Of a stretch of DNA of 64,000 nucleotides, positions 1 to 7,284 are shown in pieces; positions within the stretch are counted from its first letter, which is position 1, and each line of letters begins with the position of its first letter. The stretch spans positions 1 to 64,000 of the forward strand of contig JBEKHH010000012.1 in NCBI GenBank assembly GCA_050012375.1. Reading direction: 5' to 3'. The notes under the pieces were generated by a model. The model made no database searches and was not told where the DNA came from. It worked only from the letters and a program-made list of their open reading frames with translations. Both the position numbers and the translations under genes were made by a program. The stretch comes from PALSA-1353 sp050012375. Lineage in GTDB: Bacteria; Planctomycetota; Phycisphaerae; Tepidisphaerales; Tepidisphaeraceae.

Positions 1-756
1 CATGGCGATCGGGATGTTTCCATCCCGCAGCTTGTAGAAGCACGAGACCAATCGCGCCAGCGAAAGTACCCTGTATTTTGAGGATCGAGACAGAGCCGGT
101 CATGTCCCAGTTTTCGGCGCCCACGGTGGTCAATCGCCGATCGGCATGGGCGCCGTCGAAGAGCACCGTGCCGGCGGCGCCTCCCAGGATCGATGATGAG
201 TTCACGCGACCCGCCAGGCTCTGAACCAGCGACGATGGCAGCACGGCAAGGTTCTTTCGCGTCTGCACGATCGTGACGATGCCCACGCGCAGCGGCGGAC
301 TGTCCGCGGCGTGCCGTCGGGAAATTGGTACGTCGGCGCGCTCTGCGGCAGGCTCACGGTATGCGTCGCATAATCCAGCGACATCGTCCCCGTCGTTACG
401 CCCTCAATATAGTCCAGGCTCTTATACGTGATCCGCAGGCGAGCGTACTTGTAGCCCACCAGCCCATTGGGCCCCACCGTCAAACCGTTTTCACCGGGCA
501 GGCCTTCAACATGAATCGAATCGAACGGAAGGAACGGCGCATCGGGATAGGCCTGCGAGAGGTTGTAATAGTAGTACGCGCCGAGCTGCACCCCGCCGCC
601 GCGGATTTGATTGATGATCGCAACGCGGTCTTCCCAGGCGCAGAGCATCGTGCGCACGGCCGTGCTGTTGCCGGTGCGGACGAAGTTTTCTTCCGTCCCC
701 TCGTCCCAGACCTGCACGCCGAGGAACGTGATCGCCGTGGTTGAATCGAGCGCCAT
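1..756 (-). CDS. Phage structural protein, partial and frameshifted
   Basis: The protein begins MALDSTTAITFLG four bases after the preceding gene and stays coherent for about 150 residues. Near positions 295-325 it falls into an arginine-rich tail typical of an out-of-frame reading. A neighbouring minus-strand frame takes over there with sequence such as LRVGIVTIVQ and stays open to position 1. The simplest reading is one gene with a single-base deletion or sequencing error. The start of a gene broken in nature is also possible. The family was not recognised. Its position behind the probable tape measure would suit a distal tail protein, but that is inference. The C-terminus lies outside the window. 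Confidence 0.55.
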
Positions 757-759
757 GGT

Positions 760-2034
760 TCAGTCCTTCACAAGCACAAGCGTCTTTGAATTGGACAATG
801 CCTTGTCGAGCTTCGCGGTCGTGGCATCGAGCTTTCGGACGGCTTCGTTCAAATTGGGCTCGCCGCCGCCGGCGTGAAACGAGATCAGATGCGAGTCGGC
901 CAGTTGCGACGCCGCCGAGATCCCCGGCGCCTGCGCATTGGTCAACTGCTGGCGGTGAATCTCCTGCTGAACGGCGTCGCGCTCGGTCTTCCCGGCGTCG
1001 CCCGCCGCGGCGATCATCTGCTGGATTTGTGCCTTGGCAGTCGGATCGGTCGCCGCATCTTCCTGTTCCTGGAGCGATTTGACTCGCTGCTGGGTGGCAA
1101 AATTGACGGCCGAGTTCTTGGCGTCGTCATCACGACCTTCGGCCCGAAGCTGCGCCTCGTTTGCCTCCTCCTTATAGCCCGCGATTTGATCCTCGGTTTG
1201 AGCTTGCTGGAGTTTGGCCTTCCTCGCGGCGTCGGCGTCGTAATTGGCGAGGGCTTGCGCGCGCAGCGTCTGAACGCGCTGGATTTGCTGTGAGTCGAGA
1301 CCGTCGACCGAACGCTCTTCTACGTTGTATTGGTTTTCTATCTCTTGTCGCCCGGCCCCCGTAGCGTCACCCGCCGCCTGCAATTTCAGAGCCTTGAGGC
1401 GATCCTCATCATTCAGACGTTGGTATAGCTCTTGATCGTGATAGCCCTGAACCGTTTCGTCGCGGACGACGTTTGCCTCTAACTTCAATTGGCTGATCGC
1501 CCTGTCCTGATCTGCCTGACTCTTGAACAAATTGTTGAACGCTTGGTACGGCCTGTTGCTCAGTTGTTCTATGTTCGCCAGTGTGTCGTCATGTTGGAAT
1601 TGGGCCGCAAGCTGCTGCCGTTCCGCCTCATTGGGCGCCAGCGAAAGCGCTGCGGCCTGTTGGAGCGAGCGTGATAGGCCGAGCAATTCGATGCGATTCG
1701 TGTCCCCAGCGGCGTTGTACGGTTCTCTGTGATCTTCGGACTCTTTTGCCTCTGTTGCGCTTCGGTATTGGCCCTCTGCGATACCAGGATCCTCTGTAGA
1801 AAACATGCCGGCGTACAGGCTGTGAACTCCATAGCGAGCCAAGCCGTTTAAGCCGCTGTATTCGGATTCATGAAGCCCCTTTCCCTCTAGCATTAGCTGA
1901 TACGGATCCCCTGATTTCTTGAGGAGATCTGACTCCTTATTCATCCGTTCAATCTGCTCAGAAAGGGCCTCAAAACCTTCGATCGCGGCCGCTCCCGCAA
2001 GCCCACTTTCCAGTATTGATGTGTCCACAGCCAT
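760..2034 (-). CDS. Coiled-coil phage protein, possible tape measure
   Basis: This 424-residue protein is rich in Ala, Gln, Glu and Asp and has long charged heptad-like stretches, with few aromatic residues and no clear membrane segment. An AGGAG seven bases before the ATG at 2034 supports this start over in-frame codons a few bases upstream. It lies directly after the tail-assembly chaperone pair in transcription order, apart from two plus-strand inserts. That is the usual place of the tape measure protein. At 424 residues it would be a short tape measure, so a different coiled-coil virion protein is possible. No domain was recognised by sequence. Confidence 0.6.
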   Translation of the reverse strand: MAVDTSILESGLAGAAAIEGFEALSEQIERMNKESDLLKKSGDPYQLMLEGKGLHESEYSGLNGLARYGVHSLYAGMFSTEDPGIAEGQYRSATEAKESEDHREPYNAAGDTNRIELLGLSRSLQQAAALSLAPNEAERQQLAAQFQHDDTLANIEQLSNRPYQAFNNLFKSQADQDRAISQLKLEANVVRDETVQGYHDQELYQRLNDEDRLKALKLQAAGDATGAGRQEIENQYNVEERSVDGLDSQQIQRVQTLRAQALANYDADAARKAKLQQAQTEDQIAGYKEEANEAQLRAEGRDDDAKNSAVNFATQQRVKSLQEQEDAATDPTAKAQIQQMIAAAGDAGKTERDAVQQEIHRQQLTNAQAPGISAASQLADSHLISFHAGGGEPNLNEAVRKLDATTAKLDKALSNSKTLVLVKD

Positions 2035-2140
2035 TACCAAACTCCTGTATCAAGGCCTGAAAAGGGGTCGAGGTACAAGTACGTTCGTCGACAAACGAAG
2101 AATTTTGGCGTACGTTAATTGGATAATCGGAGGCAAGTCC

Positions 2141-2662
2141 ATGCGGTGTAACTCTTCCATAACCCGGTGCGTTCTCGCGCTCAGTATCGGCTTGCCATTG
2201 ATCTTTGCCGGCTGCGGCAAGAATGCATCCCCGACCGCGGGTGATTCAACCTCGCCGGTCGAGATTTCCGGAAATTTCGGAGCGTTGATGAATCCCAATC
2301 TATCGTCAAGGCAAATGATGTTTCACGGAATTAAGATTGGTGATCCCGAGTCGGCTGTGCTAGCTCTGCCCAACGCTCACGAGGCGCCAAACGGCCTCGT
2401 GGACTTTGAGGCATGGCATGTGGCCTACTTGGTCAAAGGTGGCTACGTCACCGAGTTATATATTGCCGGTCCCGAACTGAGTAAGTCCCTGGACCTTCAT
2501 CATTCCGGAGACATCGAGGTCAAATTCGGGCGGGCGGACATCGCCGACGACAGCGAAAGCCAAGGTGAGTATGATTATTCGGGCCGGCATTTGCGCATCG
2601 CCTACGGTCCGCCTGAAGCGGGATTATCCACATTGTGGGTGAGCGTCACTCTGGTCCGTTGA
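2141..2662 (+). CDS. Predicted lipoprotein, moron-like insert
   Basis: The 173-residue protein starts with a short basic segment, a hydrophobic stretch and FAGC, a lipoprotein-type cleavage site with the acceptor Cys near residue 25. A GGAGG-like site about eight bases before the ATG at 2141 favours this start. The mature part is small, mixed alpha/beta and of no recognised family. It is read opposite to the surrounding phage structural genes and sits between the tail chaperones and the possible tape measure. That placement is typical of a moron, a cargo gene expressed on its own, for example from a lysogen. Function unknown. Confidence 0.7.
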   Translation: MRCNSSITRCVLALSIGLPLIFAGCGKNASPTAGDSTSPVEISGNFGALMNPNLSSRQMMFHGIKIGDPESAVLALPNAHEAPNGLVDFEAWHVAYLVKGGYVTELYIAGPELSKSLDLHHSGDIEVKFGRADIADDSESQGEYDYSGRHLRIAYGPPEAGLSTLWVSVTLVR

Positions 2663-2690
2663 ATACTACACGAGAACCAACCAAGATTTT

Positions 2691-2897
2691 ATGCAGCCAG
2701 GCTTTCCCGTGATCGAGGTAATCCCTGAATACTCCCCGCCGACGGACGGCCCCGGTCAATATTGCGTTGAAGGCGTTGATCGCCAAACGAAGATGGACAA
2801 GACGTTGCATATCCAAGCCGATAGCGCCGCCAACGCGAAGGTCAAGGCGGAACTGGAAGGCATCGTCGTCACTTCCGTGAAAAAGGTCGCGATCTAG
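2691..2897 (+). CDS. Small conserved-looking hypothetical protein
   Basis: This 68-residue protein follows the lipoprotein gene by 28 bases in the same direction. It contains YCVEGVDRQTKMDKTLHIQA and an alanine/lysine-rich helix ending in a beta-like VVTSVKKVAI. It has no signal peptide or membrane segment and no clear Shine-Dalgarno before its ATG, so it may be translated by coupling or start internally. It abuts the end of the tail-chaperone frame at 2894 on the other strand. The fold suggests a tiny alpha/beta domain. The function is unknown. Confidence 0.55.
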   Translation: MQPGFPVIEVIPEYSPPTDGPGQYCVEGVDRQTKMDKTLHIQADSAANAKVKAELEGIVVTSVKKVAI

Positions 2898-3696
2898 CGA
2901 GATCGAATTTGCCTGCCGATATATCGTTGAAGGCCGCGAAGCAATGATTCAGACGTCGGCGGACGGTCATCCGACTCCGCCGCAACCTGCGCCGCCAAAT
3001 CGGTCACCGGCAAACGCAACAAATCCGGAGACAGGCATCGCCGACGAACGACAATGCGGTCGAAGATCGCGTCTTGCCGGGCGTTGATTTCTTCGGTCGC
3101 AACACCATCTCTGATTCCCTCATCAATCCCCAGCGCATGCATCAACTGCGGCCAGGTCAATTCCGCCGCCTGGGCATAACTCAATCCCCCGCCGCGCGGC
3201 CCGCGGTCGGTGAGCCGCTTGAAGATTCCCCGCCAGTCGATTGCGCGGCCTGCTGGGCCGGGACCGCGCTCGCCGGCGGGGGCGCGGCTTTTTTTCCCGG
3301 CTTGTATCCCCAAAGCGACCAGATCGTCCCCACCTTCGACGCATATTCCCCATCGCACAAAAGCTGCGATGCTTCCGGCAACGTCAGCTTCGGATGCTTG
3401 ATCCGCAGCAGCAGCCACGCCAGGAACGGCGCCGCCGACATCGACAGCGCCCATTGGTCGAACGCCAGCGACCCGTAACTGAACGGATGGCTGCGGAGAT
3501 TGTCCACGGCCCGCTGATGCATCGCATCGCGAACCGCCGCGGGCAGCGCCGCCGCGGATTTCGCAATGCCGCGCAGATATTGGGCCGCCGCCTCTTCTTC
3601 CGCCTCGGCGAATTCGATCAGCCGCGGCGGAGAAAGCGTATGGCCGGGAAACGCCGACGCATCGCCCAGGCCCACCAGCTCCTTTAGATCGCTCAT
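2894..3696 (-). CDS. Tail assembly chaperone, -1 frameshift form (gpGT-like)
   Basis: If ribosomes slip back one base at the A-AAA-AAA run, the first 136 residues of the short form are joined to 131 residues read in the -1 frame, giving about 267 residues. The extension contains DWRGIFKRLTDRG and LTWPQLMHALGIDEG. These look like a genuine folded domain, in contrast to the low-complexity end of the zero frame. In lambda-like phages the G and GT proteins coat the tape measure and recruit tail tube subunits. The downstream frame has no start codon or ribosome site of its own near the junction, which supports frameshifting over separate translation. Confidence 0.7.
3181..3696 (-). CDS. Tail assembly chaperone, short form (gpG-like)
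   Basis: The 171-residue zero-frame product ends in a low-complexity Ala/Ser/Gly tail after a Lys-Lys-Ala-Ala-Pro-Pro segment. It lies between a probable tail tube gene (ends at 3705) and the possible tape measure, the standard position of lambda gpG-type chaperones. An A-AAA-AAA slippery run at 3295-3289 lets part of the ribosomes enter the -1 frame and make the longer form. The assignment rests on position, size and the frameshift signal. The protein sequence itself matches no family I could name. Confidence 0.65.
   Translation of the reverse strand: MSDLKELVGLGDASAFPGHTLSPPRLIEFAEAEEEAAAQYLRGIAKSAAALPAAVRDAMHQRAVDNLRSHPFSYGSLAFDQWALSMSAAPFLAWLLLRIKHPKLTLPEASQLLCDGEYASKVGTIWSLWGYKPGKKAAPPPASAVPAQQAAQSTGGESSSGSPTAGRAAGD
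3289..3295 (-). other. Programmed -1 frameshift slippery site A-AAA-AAA
   Basis: In the zero frame the codons read CCG GGA AAA AAA GCC, so the heptamer A-AAA-AAA is in the correct phase for tandem slippage. The -1 frame continues open from here to 2894. A GC-rich stretch follows that could form a stimulatory structure. The site lies in the gene pair where tailed phages normally carry this signal. Confidence 0.75.
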
Positions 3697-3704
3697 GCCT
3701 CACC

Positions 3705-4040
3705 TCATGAAACCGGCGTATAGCTGCCGTTGCCCTTGGCCGTAAATCGCGTGGTGATCTTGCCGTCCACTTTCAGGCTCTGCGGCGTTGAATCCACGAC
3801 CAGCGACGAAAACGTCCACGCCAGCCCATCCAACACGCCCGCCGCGGATTCGTGCAGGCACAATTTGACGTTGGTAAGCGTCGTGCCCGGCTGGATCGAA
3901 TACGGCGTCTGGAATGGGTTGTTGCCAAAATCAAAATCCAGTTCGATCGCTACGCTGCAATCCTTGAACGTGGCTTCGCGCAGAACGTATCCCCCGCTCT
4001 TGCTGTTCTTGAATTCGACAAGCTGAGCAGTTGGCTGCAC
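3705..4040 (-). CDS. Probable tail tube or small structural protein
   Basis: From the GTG at 4040 the product is 111 residues. The same frame reads sensibly upstream (FHSGSFGTAALG, NELSITSWNV) to about 4121, where a CTG follows AGGAG by six bases. The true protein is therefore probably about 138 residues with a CTG start. No ATG exists in that upstream part. The sequence is beta-rich (FKNSKSGGYVLREATF, AIELDFDFGN) and sits just before the tail chaperones, where the major tail or tube protein is normally encoded. No family signature was recognised. Confidence 0.6.
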   Translation of the reverse strand: MQPTAQLVEFKNSKSGGYVLREATFKDCSVAIELDFDFGNNPFQTPYSIQPGTTLTNVKLCLHESAAGVLDGLAWTFSSLVVDSTPQSLKVDGKITTRFTAKGNGSYTPVS

Positions 4041-4163
4041 ATTCCAGCTTGTAATGGAAAGCTCGTTCGTGCCGAGCGCGGCGGTGCCAAAAGATCCGGA
4101 ATGGAAAACCGAGGCGGCCAGGAGAGACTCCTGTAATGAATGGCTTTGGGGAATTCGCCCGGC

Positions 4164-4658
4164 TCATGCCGAGCGGCCGAGAATGGTGAGCTTGCCCGGC
4201 ACGTTCGTGCCGGAGGCGACGGAAATCTGCAGGGTGTCGCTCGTGCCGGCGACAACCGAATAGCCGGGGTTGGGGTTCGTCACCAGAAAGGCGCCTCCGT
4301 TGGCCTGGGCCGTCCCCTGATCGGTCCCCAGCACGGGATGCGTCCCGCCGCCGACGGTGAAGTCCTGGCCGGCCGTACTGCTGTCGTTTTCGACCAATAC
4401 GCTCGTGACGTGGACCACGGCCAATGCGTTGCCCAATGGATCGGTTGCCGATGAAAGATTCACCGTCAGCGGCGTGCCTGCGCTCACCGTGAACGGTTCG
4501 GAAAAACACCGGTCCACGTTCCCAGCGGTGTTGCCGGGTCCCAAAGCGATGTTCGGCTGGTGGCTCACCTGCGACGTAACCACGGCCGGCGCCGCGCCAG
4601 CCGTGAGCTGGCATTTCAATTGGACGCTGACCTGCGGATTGGAAAGAGTTGTTGACAT
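4164..4658 (-). CDS. Beta-rich phage structural protein
   Basis: The 164-residue protein starts MSTTLSNPQVSVQ at the ATG at 4658, with GGAG eight bases upstream. Earlier in-frame codons would add an arginine-rich segment overlapping a hairpin repeat, so they were rejected. It is rich in Thr, Ser, Val and Gly with alternating hydrophobic residues, suggesting a beta-sandwich. Placement between a tail-completion-like gene and the probable tail tube gene suggests a tail or head-tail joining role. Family not recognised. Confidence 0.6.
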   Translation of the reverse strand: MSTTLSNPQVSVQLKCQLTAGAAPAVVTSQVSHQPNIALGPGNTAGNVDRCFSEPFTVSAGTPLTVNLSSATDPLGNALAVVHVTSVLVENDSSTAGQDFTVGGGTHPVLGTDQGTAQANGGAFLVTNPNPGYSVVAGTSDTLQISVASGTNVPGKLTILGRSA

Positions 4659-4678
4659 CGAACGGTCTCCAAGAAGTT

Positions 4679-4700
4679 TAGCCGCCGCGGCCTCGCGGCG
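4679..4700. repeat. Hairpin TTTAGCCGCC type
   Basis: CGCCGCG and CGCGGCG arms with a GCCT loop, preceded by TTTA. It lies just upstream of the gene starting at 4658. The related copy is at 5265-5289. Confidence 0.6.
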
Positions 4701-4724
4701 TTCCCCAGCGTCCCCCGTCATCCG

Positions 4725-5243
4725 TCAGCACAAGGAAACAAGCCGTTCGCGCGCGAGATACATGCTGACCCGAATGCTCAGCACGCTGACCCATCGTTGC
4801 GTGCCCCGCCGCCATTGCTTCTGGCCCACAGCGTCGTCCTCGCCTTGCGTGATTTCCCAGTCGCGAATCAAGCCTTCCAACCCGAGCGACGGACCCGCCC
4901 TGGCCAGCGCGATCAATGTCTGGAATTTCAACTGATTGACAGGTCTGACCCGAAGCGAGTCATGCGTGGCGATGAGCTGATAGCTTTGGTCCATTTCCGT
5001 CATCCGGCTGCTGGCGCCGAACGGCTTCAGCTTGAATCCACCCTGGAGCAGGATGACTTCGGGCACATCCGCGAGCTGGAGTTGCAATTTGAACCGCTCG
5101 AAGGAGTCGGCGGTCATATCAACCACGTTGCCCGGCTTGACCATCGACGCCCAGCCGGCGTCGGCCTGAAGCGAGCCCAGGATGGCTTGAGACGTTTGCG
5201 TGAAGGGATCGATCATGGGATTGAATTGCAAGCGGCGAACCAC
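4725..5243 (-). CDS. Probable head-tail joining/tail completion protein
   Basis: This 172-residue protein has a GTG start at 5243 with a GAGG-type site upstream; an internal ATG at 5216 lacks one. It contains mixed helices and strands (FERFKLQLQLADVPEVILLQ, LKFQTLIALARAG). It is preceded by a hairpin repeat at 5268-5289 and the capsid gene. The segment after the capsid gene normally encodes connector and tail-completion proteins, which is the only basis for the call. Confidence 0.55.
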   Translation of the reverse strand: MVRRLQFNPMIDPFTQTSQAILGSLQADAGWASMVKPGNVVDMTADSFERFKLQLQLADVPEVILLQGGFKLKPFGASSRMTEMDQSYQLIATHDSLRVRPVNQLKFQTLIALARAGPSLGLEGLIRDWEITQGEDDAVGQKQWRRGTQRWVSVLSIRVSMYLARERLVSLC

Positions 5244-5264
5244 GATCCTCGAACCTCTTTATGT

Positions 5265-5289
5265 TTAGCCGCCTCGGCCTCGAGGCGGC
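5265..5289. repeat. Hairpin TTTAGCCGCC type, perfect 9-bp stem
   Basis: GCCGCCTCG and CGAGGCGGC arms enclose a GCCT loop after TTTA. It lies between the capsid gene and the next phage gene. The copy at 4679 shares the loop and the flanking TTTA. Confidence 0.65.
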
Positions 5290-5322
5290 ATTCCAAAAGA
5301 GGTTCGAGATTCGTGGAAACAT

Positions 5323-6441
5323 TTAGAATTTCACGGTCGCGACGAAGACGGCGCTGGGAATCTTCAGCACGGGCAGAAACGTGTCGCCGTAGACGATCTT
5401 CGCCGTGGGCGGGTCAGCGCTGGCCATGCCATATGCGAACATGCCGGCTCGCGCTTCCATGGCCGAAACCACGGCGGGCTCCGCCGGCGTGATGATCCCC
5501 GCCTTGGTCGGAACCGGATACGTCCCTTCCAAAAAGCCGATCCAGGCCGTGCTTGGTTCCGGCGTGAAGACAATCTGGTCATCGCCAACCAACGATTGGC
5601 GATTGCCGTTCTGATCGACGAAGAAGCTCTGGTACGCCTTGTGCCAGGTCACGCCGAGCAACGGATTGGGAATGTCCGCCGTCGCGATATACTGTGGACC
5701 GAAGGCATCGGGTCCGTAGTTGTCGCGGAAGAAGTAATTACTCAGATTACTGTTGCTGGTCAGATATCCGGGAACGTTCTTGCCATAGAACGCGTGCTTG
5801 AGTTCATAGCCCGTCAATTCCACGGCCGCCTGGTGCAATGCCCGGATCTGCGTGTCGATCGCCGTCGTCGTGGTTGACCACGGCGCGCTGAGGATCGCGT
5901 TGCCCGTGCCGAATACATCGAGCTGATTCTGATTCCCAGCCGGCACCGTATAGTTCACGGTTGTCTGCGCGCCCGTGGAACTGGGCAGAAGATTTCCCTG
6001 GTTGTCGTAATAAATCTGCGTCTTGAACAGCATCGACGTCAGCGCGCTGATGCGCAAATTGTCCTGCGTCCACCGCGCTTCGCGGATTTGCCGGCTTACC
6101 TCGTCGATGCCGAGCTTTTGCTTGGCCAGCTCGTTGTAGTTCAGAAGGTTGATGTAATCCTTTACCGGCAGCACGATGTTCTCGATGCTGTGCAGCAGCT
6201 TGACCGACATGACGCCGATCTCGCGCAGCTGGCGATTCTTCGACGGCGCTCCGTACGGCGAGATCGTCGCGTTCGTGCGCGAGCCGCTGAACACCTTGTA
6301 TTCCCCGGTGTCCCCGTCCACGGTCTGATCGACCTGGAAGAACGCCTGCGGAAACGGATTCGGAATGCCGCTGACCGTGCTCTGGATGATCCCGCAGAGA
6401 TTCGGGGCGCCGAGGATGTCGTTGATGGAAACGTAAGCCAT
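5323..6441 (-). CDS. Major capsid protein, gpE-like family
   Basis: The 372-residue protein begins MAYVSINDILGAPNL after an AAGGA site. It shows the layout of the phage capsid E family: an N-terminal strand-rich part (TGEYKVFSGSR), a long helical segment (NYNELAKQKLGIDEVSRQIR) and a C-terminal part with VYGDTFLPVLKIPSAVFV. It forms the icosahedral shell. It follows a probable decoration protein and a protease, matching the standard protease-decoration-capsid order. The length is slightly above that of lambda gpE (about 340). Confidence 0.75.
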   Translation of the reverse strand: MAYVSINDILGAPNLCGIIQSTVSGIPNPFPQAFFQVDQTVDGDTGEYKVFSGSRTNATISPYGAPSKNRQLREIGVMSVKLLHSIENIVLPVKDYINLLNYNELAKQKLGIDEVSRQIREARWTQDNLRISALTSMLFKTQIYYDNQGNLLPSSTGAQTTVNYTVPAGNQNQLDVFGTGNAILSAPWSTTTTAIDTQIRALHQAAVELTGYELKHAFYGKNVPGYLTSNSNLSNYFFRDNYGPDAFGPQYIATADIPNPLLGVTWHKAYQSFFVDQNGNRQSLVGDDQIVFTPEPSTAWIGFLEGTYPVPTKAGIITPAEPAVVSAMEARAGMFAYGMASADPPTAKIVYGDTFLPVLKIPSAVFVATVKF

Positions 6442-6515
6442 GATGAAGGTCCTTGAAAATGCAAATTGTTTTGAAATTTGATATTTGAAATTTGAAATTC
6501 AGATTTCGGCTTTCC

Positions 6516-7223
6516 CTATCCCGTGATGTCATCCAGGAAGGAGACGCCCGGGCAAATGGCCCGCAGCGATGCCTTCACGTACGCCTTCAGACTGGGATCG
6601 GACGGATAGTTGACGATCATGCCCGTATTGATCGTTCCGCCGCCGGCCAGCAAGGTGCCGCAGAAAACGTCCACGCGATTGGTGTGTGTTTGGTCGACGA
6701 TTTGCAGGCCATCGGTTTCGCACAGAAGCGTGAGGATGGTTTCGCTGCCGTCGGTCGGCTGGATCAGCGAACCGCTGACCGCCGCCGCGGAAAGTGCCGT
6801 GCACGTGATGACGCCCGTGGTGGTATTCACGGCCGAATAGGTGACGACTTGCGTCGCGACCGTTCCCGCCGTCGCGGGAGGGCCCGTCAGCTTGAAGGTG
6901 CCGGAAGCGCCGATGCGGCGTACGATTTCCGCCGCCGTGTTCACGTCGGTGGTCACCGATGTCGCCGCGCTCGCTGCGGCCGCCGTGCTCAACCCGAGAA
7001 TGCTGTTGGCGTATTTCCCGGTTGCCGTGATTCGGCCCATCGGCATGCCCGCCCACAACAGCCACGTGTAAGGCGTATTGAGCGGATTACTGGAATTCGT
7101 GCCGTCCACGGTCACCGGCGGCGCCCAAAACTGCGCAAACTGCCGACCGGAATAAAACACTTCGCGCGGCTGAGACGTAAAACTGCCCACCACGCCTGGT
7201 TTGCCTTGTGGAATCGAAAACAT
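6516..7223 (-). CDS. Probable head decoration/stabilisation protein
   Basis: This 235-residue protein has AAGGA five bases before its ATG. It is rich in Gly, Ala, Thr and Val and contains FAQFWAPPVTVDG and a repeated beta-strand pattern with many small residues. It lies between the capsid protease and the major capsid gene, the position of lambda gpD-type decoration proteins. It is about twice the length of gpD, so a decoration protein with an extra domain is inferred. No catalytic motif is visible. Confidence 0.55.
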   Translation of the reverse strand: MFSIPQGKPGVVGSFTSQPREVFYSGRQFAQFWAPPVTVDGTNSSNPLNTPYTWLLWAGMPMGRITATGKYANSILGLSTAAAASAATSVTTDVNTAAEIVRRIGASGTFKLTGPPATAGTVATQVVTYSAVNTTTGVITCTALSAAAVSGSLIQPTDGSETILTLLCETDGLQIVDQTHTNRVDVFCGTLLAGGGTINTGMIVNYPSDPSLKAYVKASLRAICPGVSFLDDITG

Positions 7224-7284
7224 TGTGATCCTTTCGAAGAAATGGAATTTCCCAATTGAGGAGAATCTGAACTGCCAACCGCCC

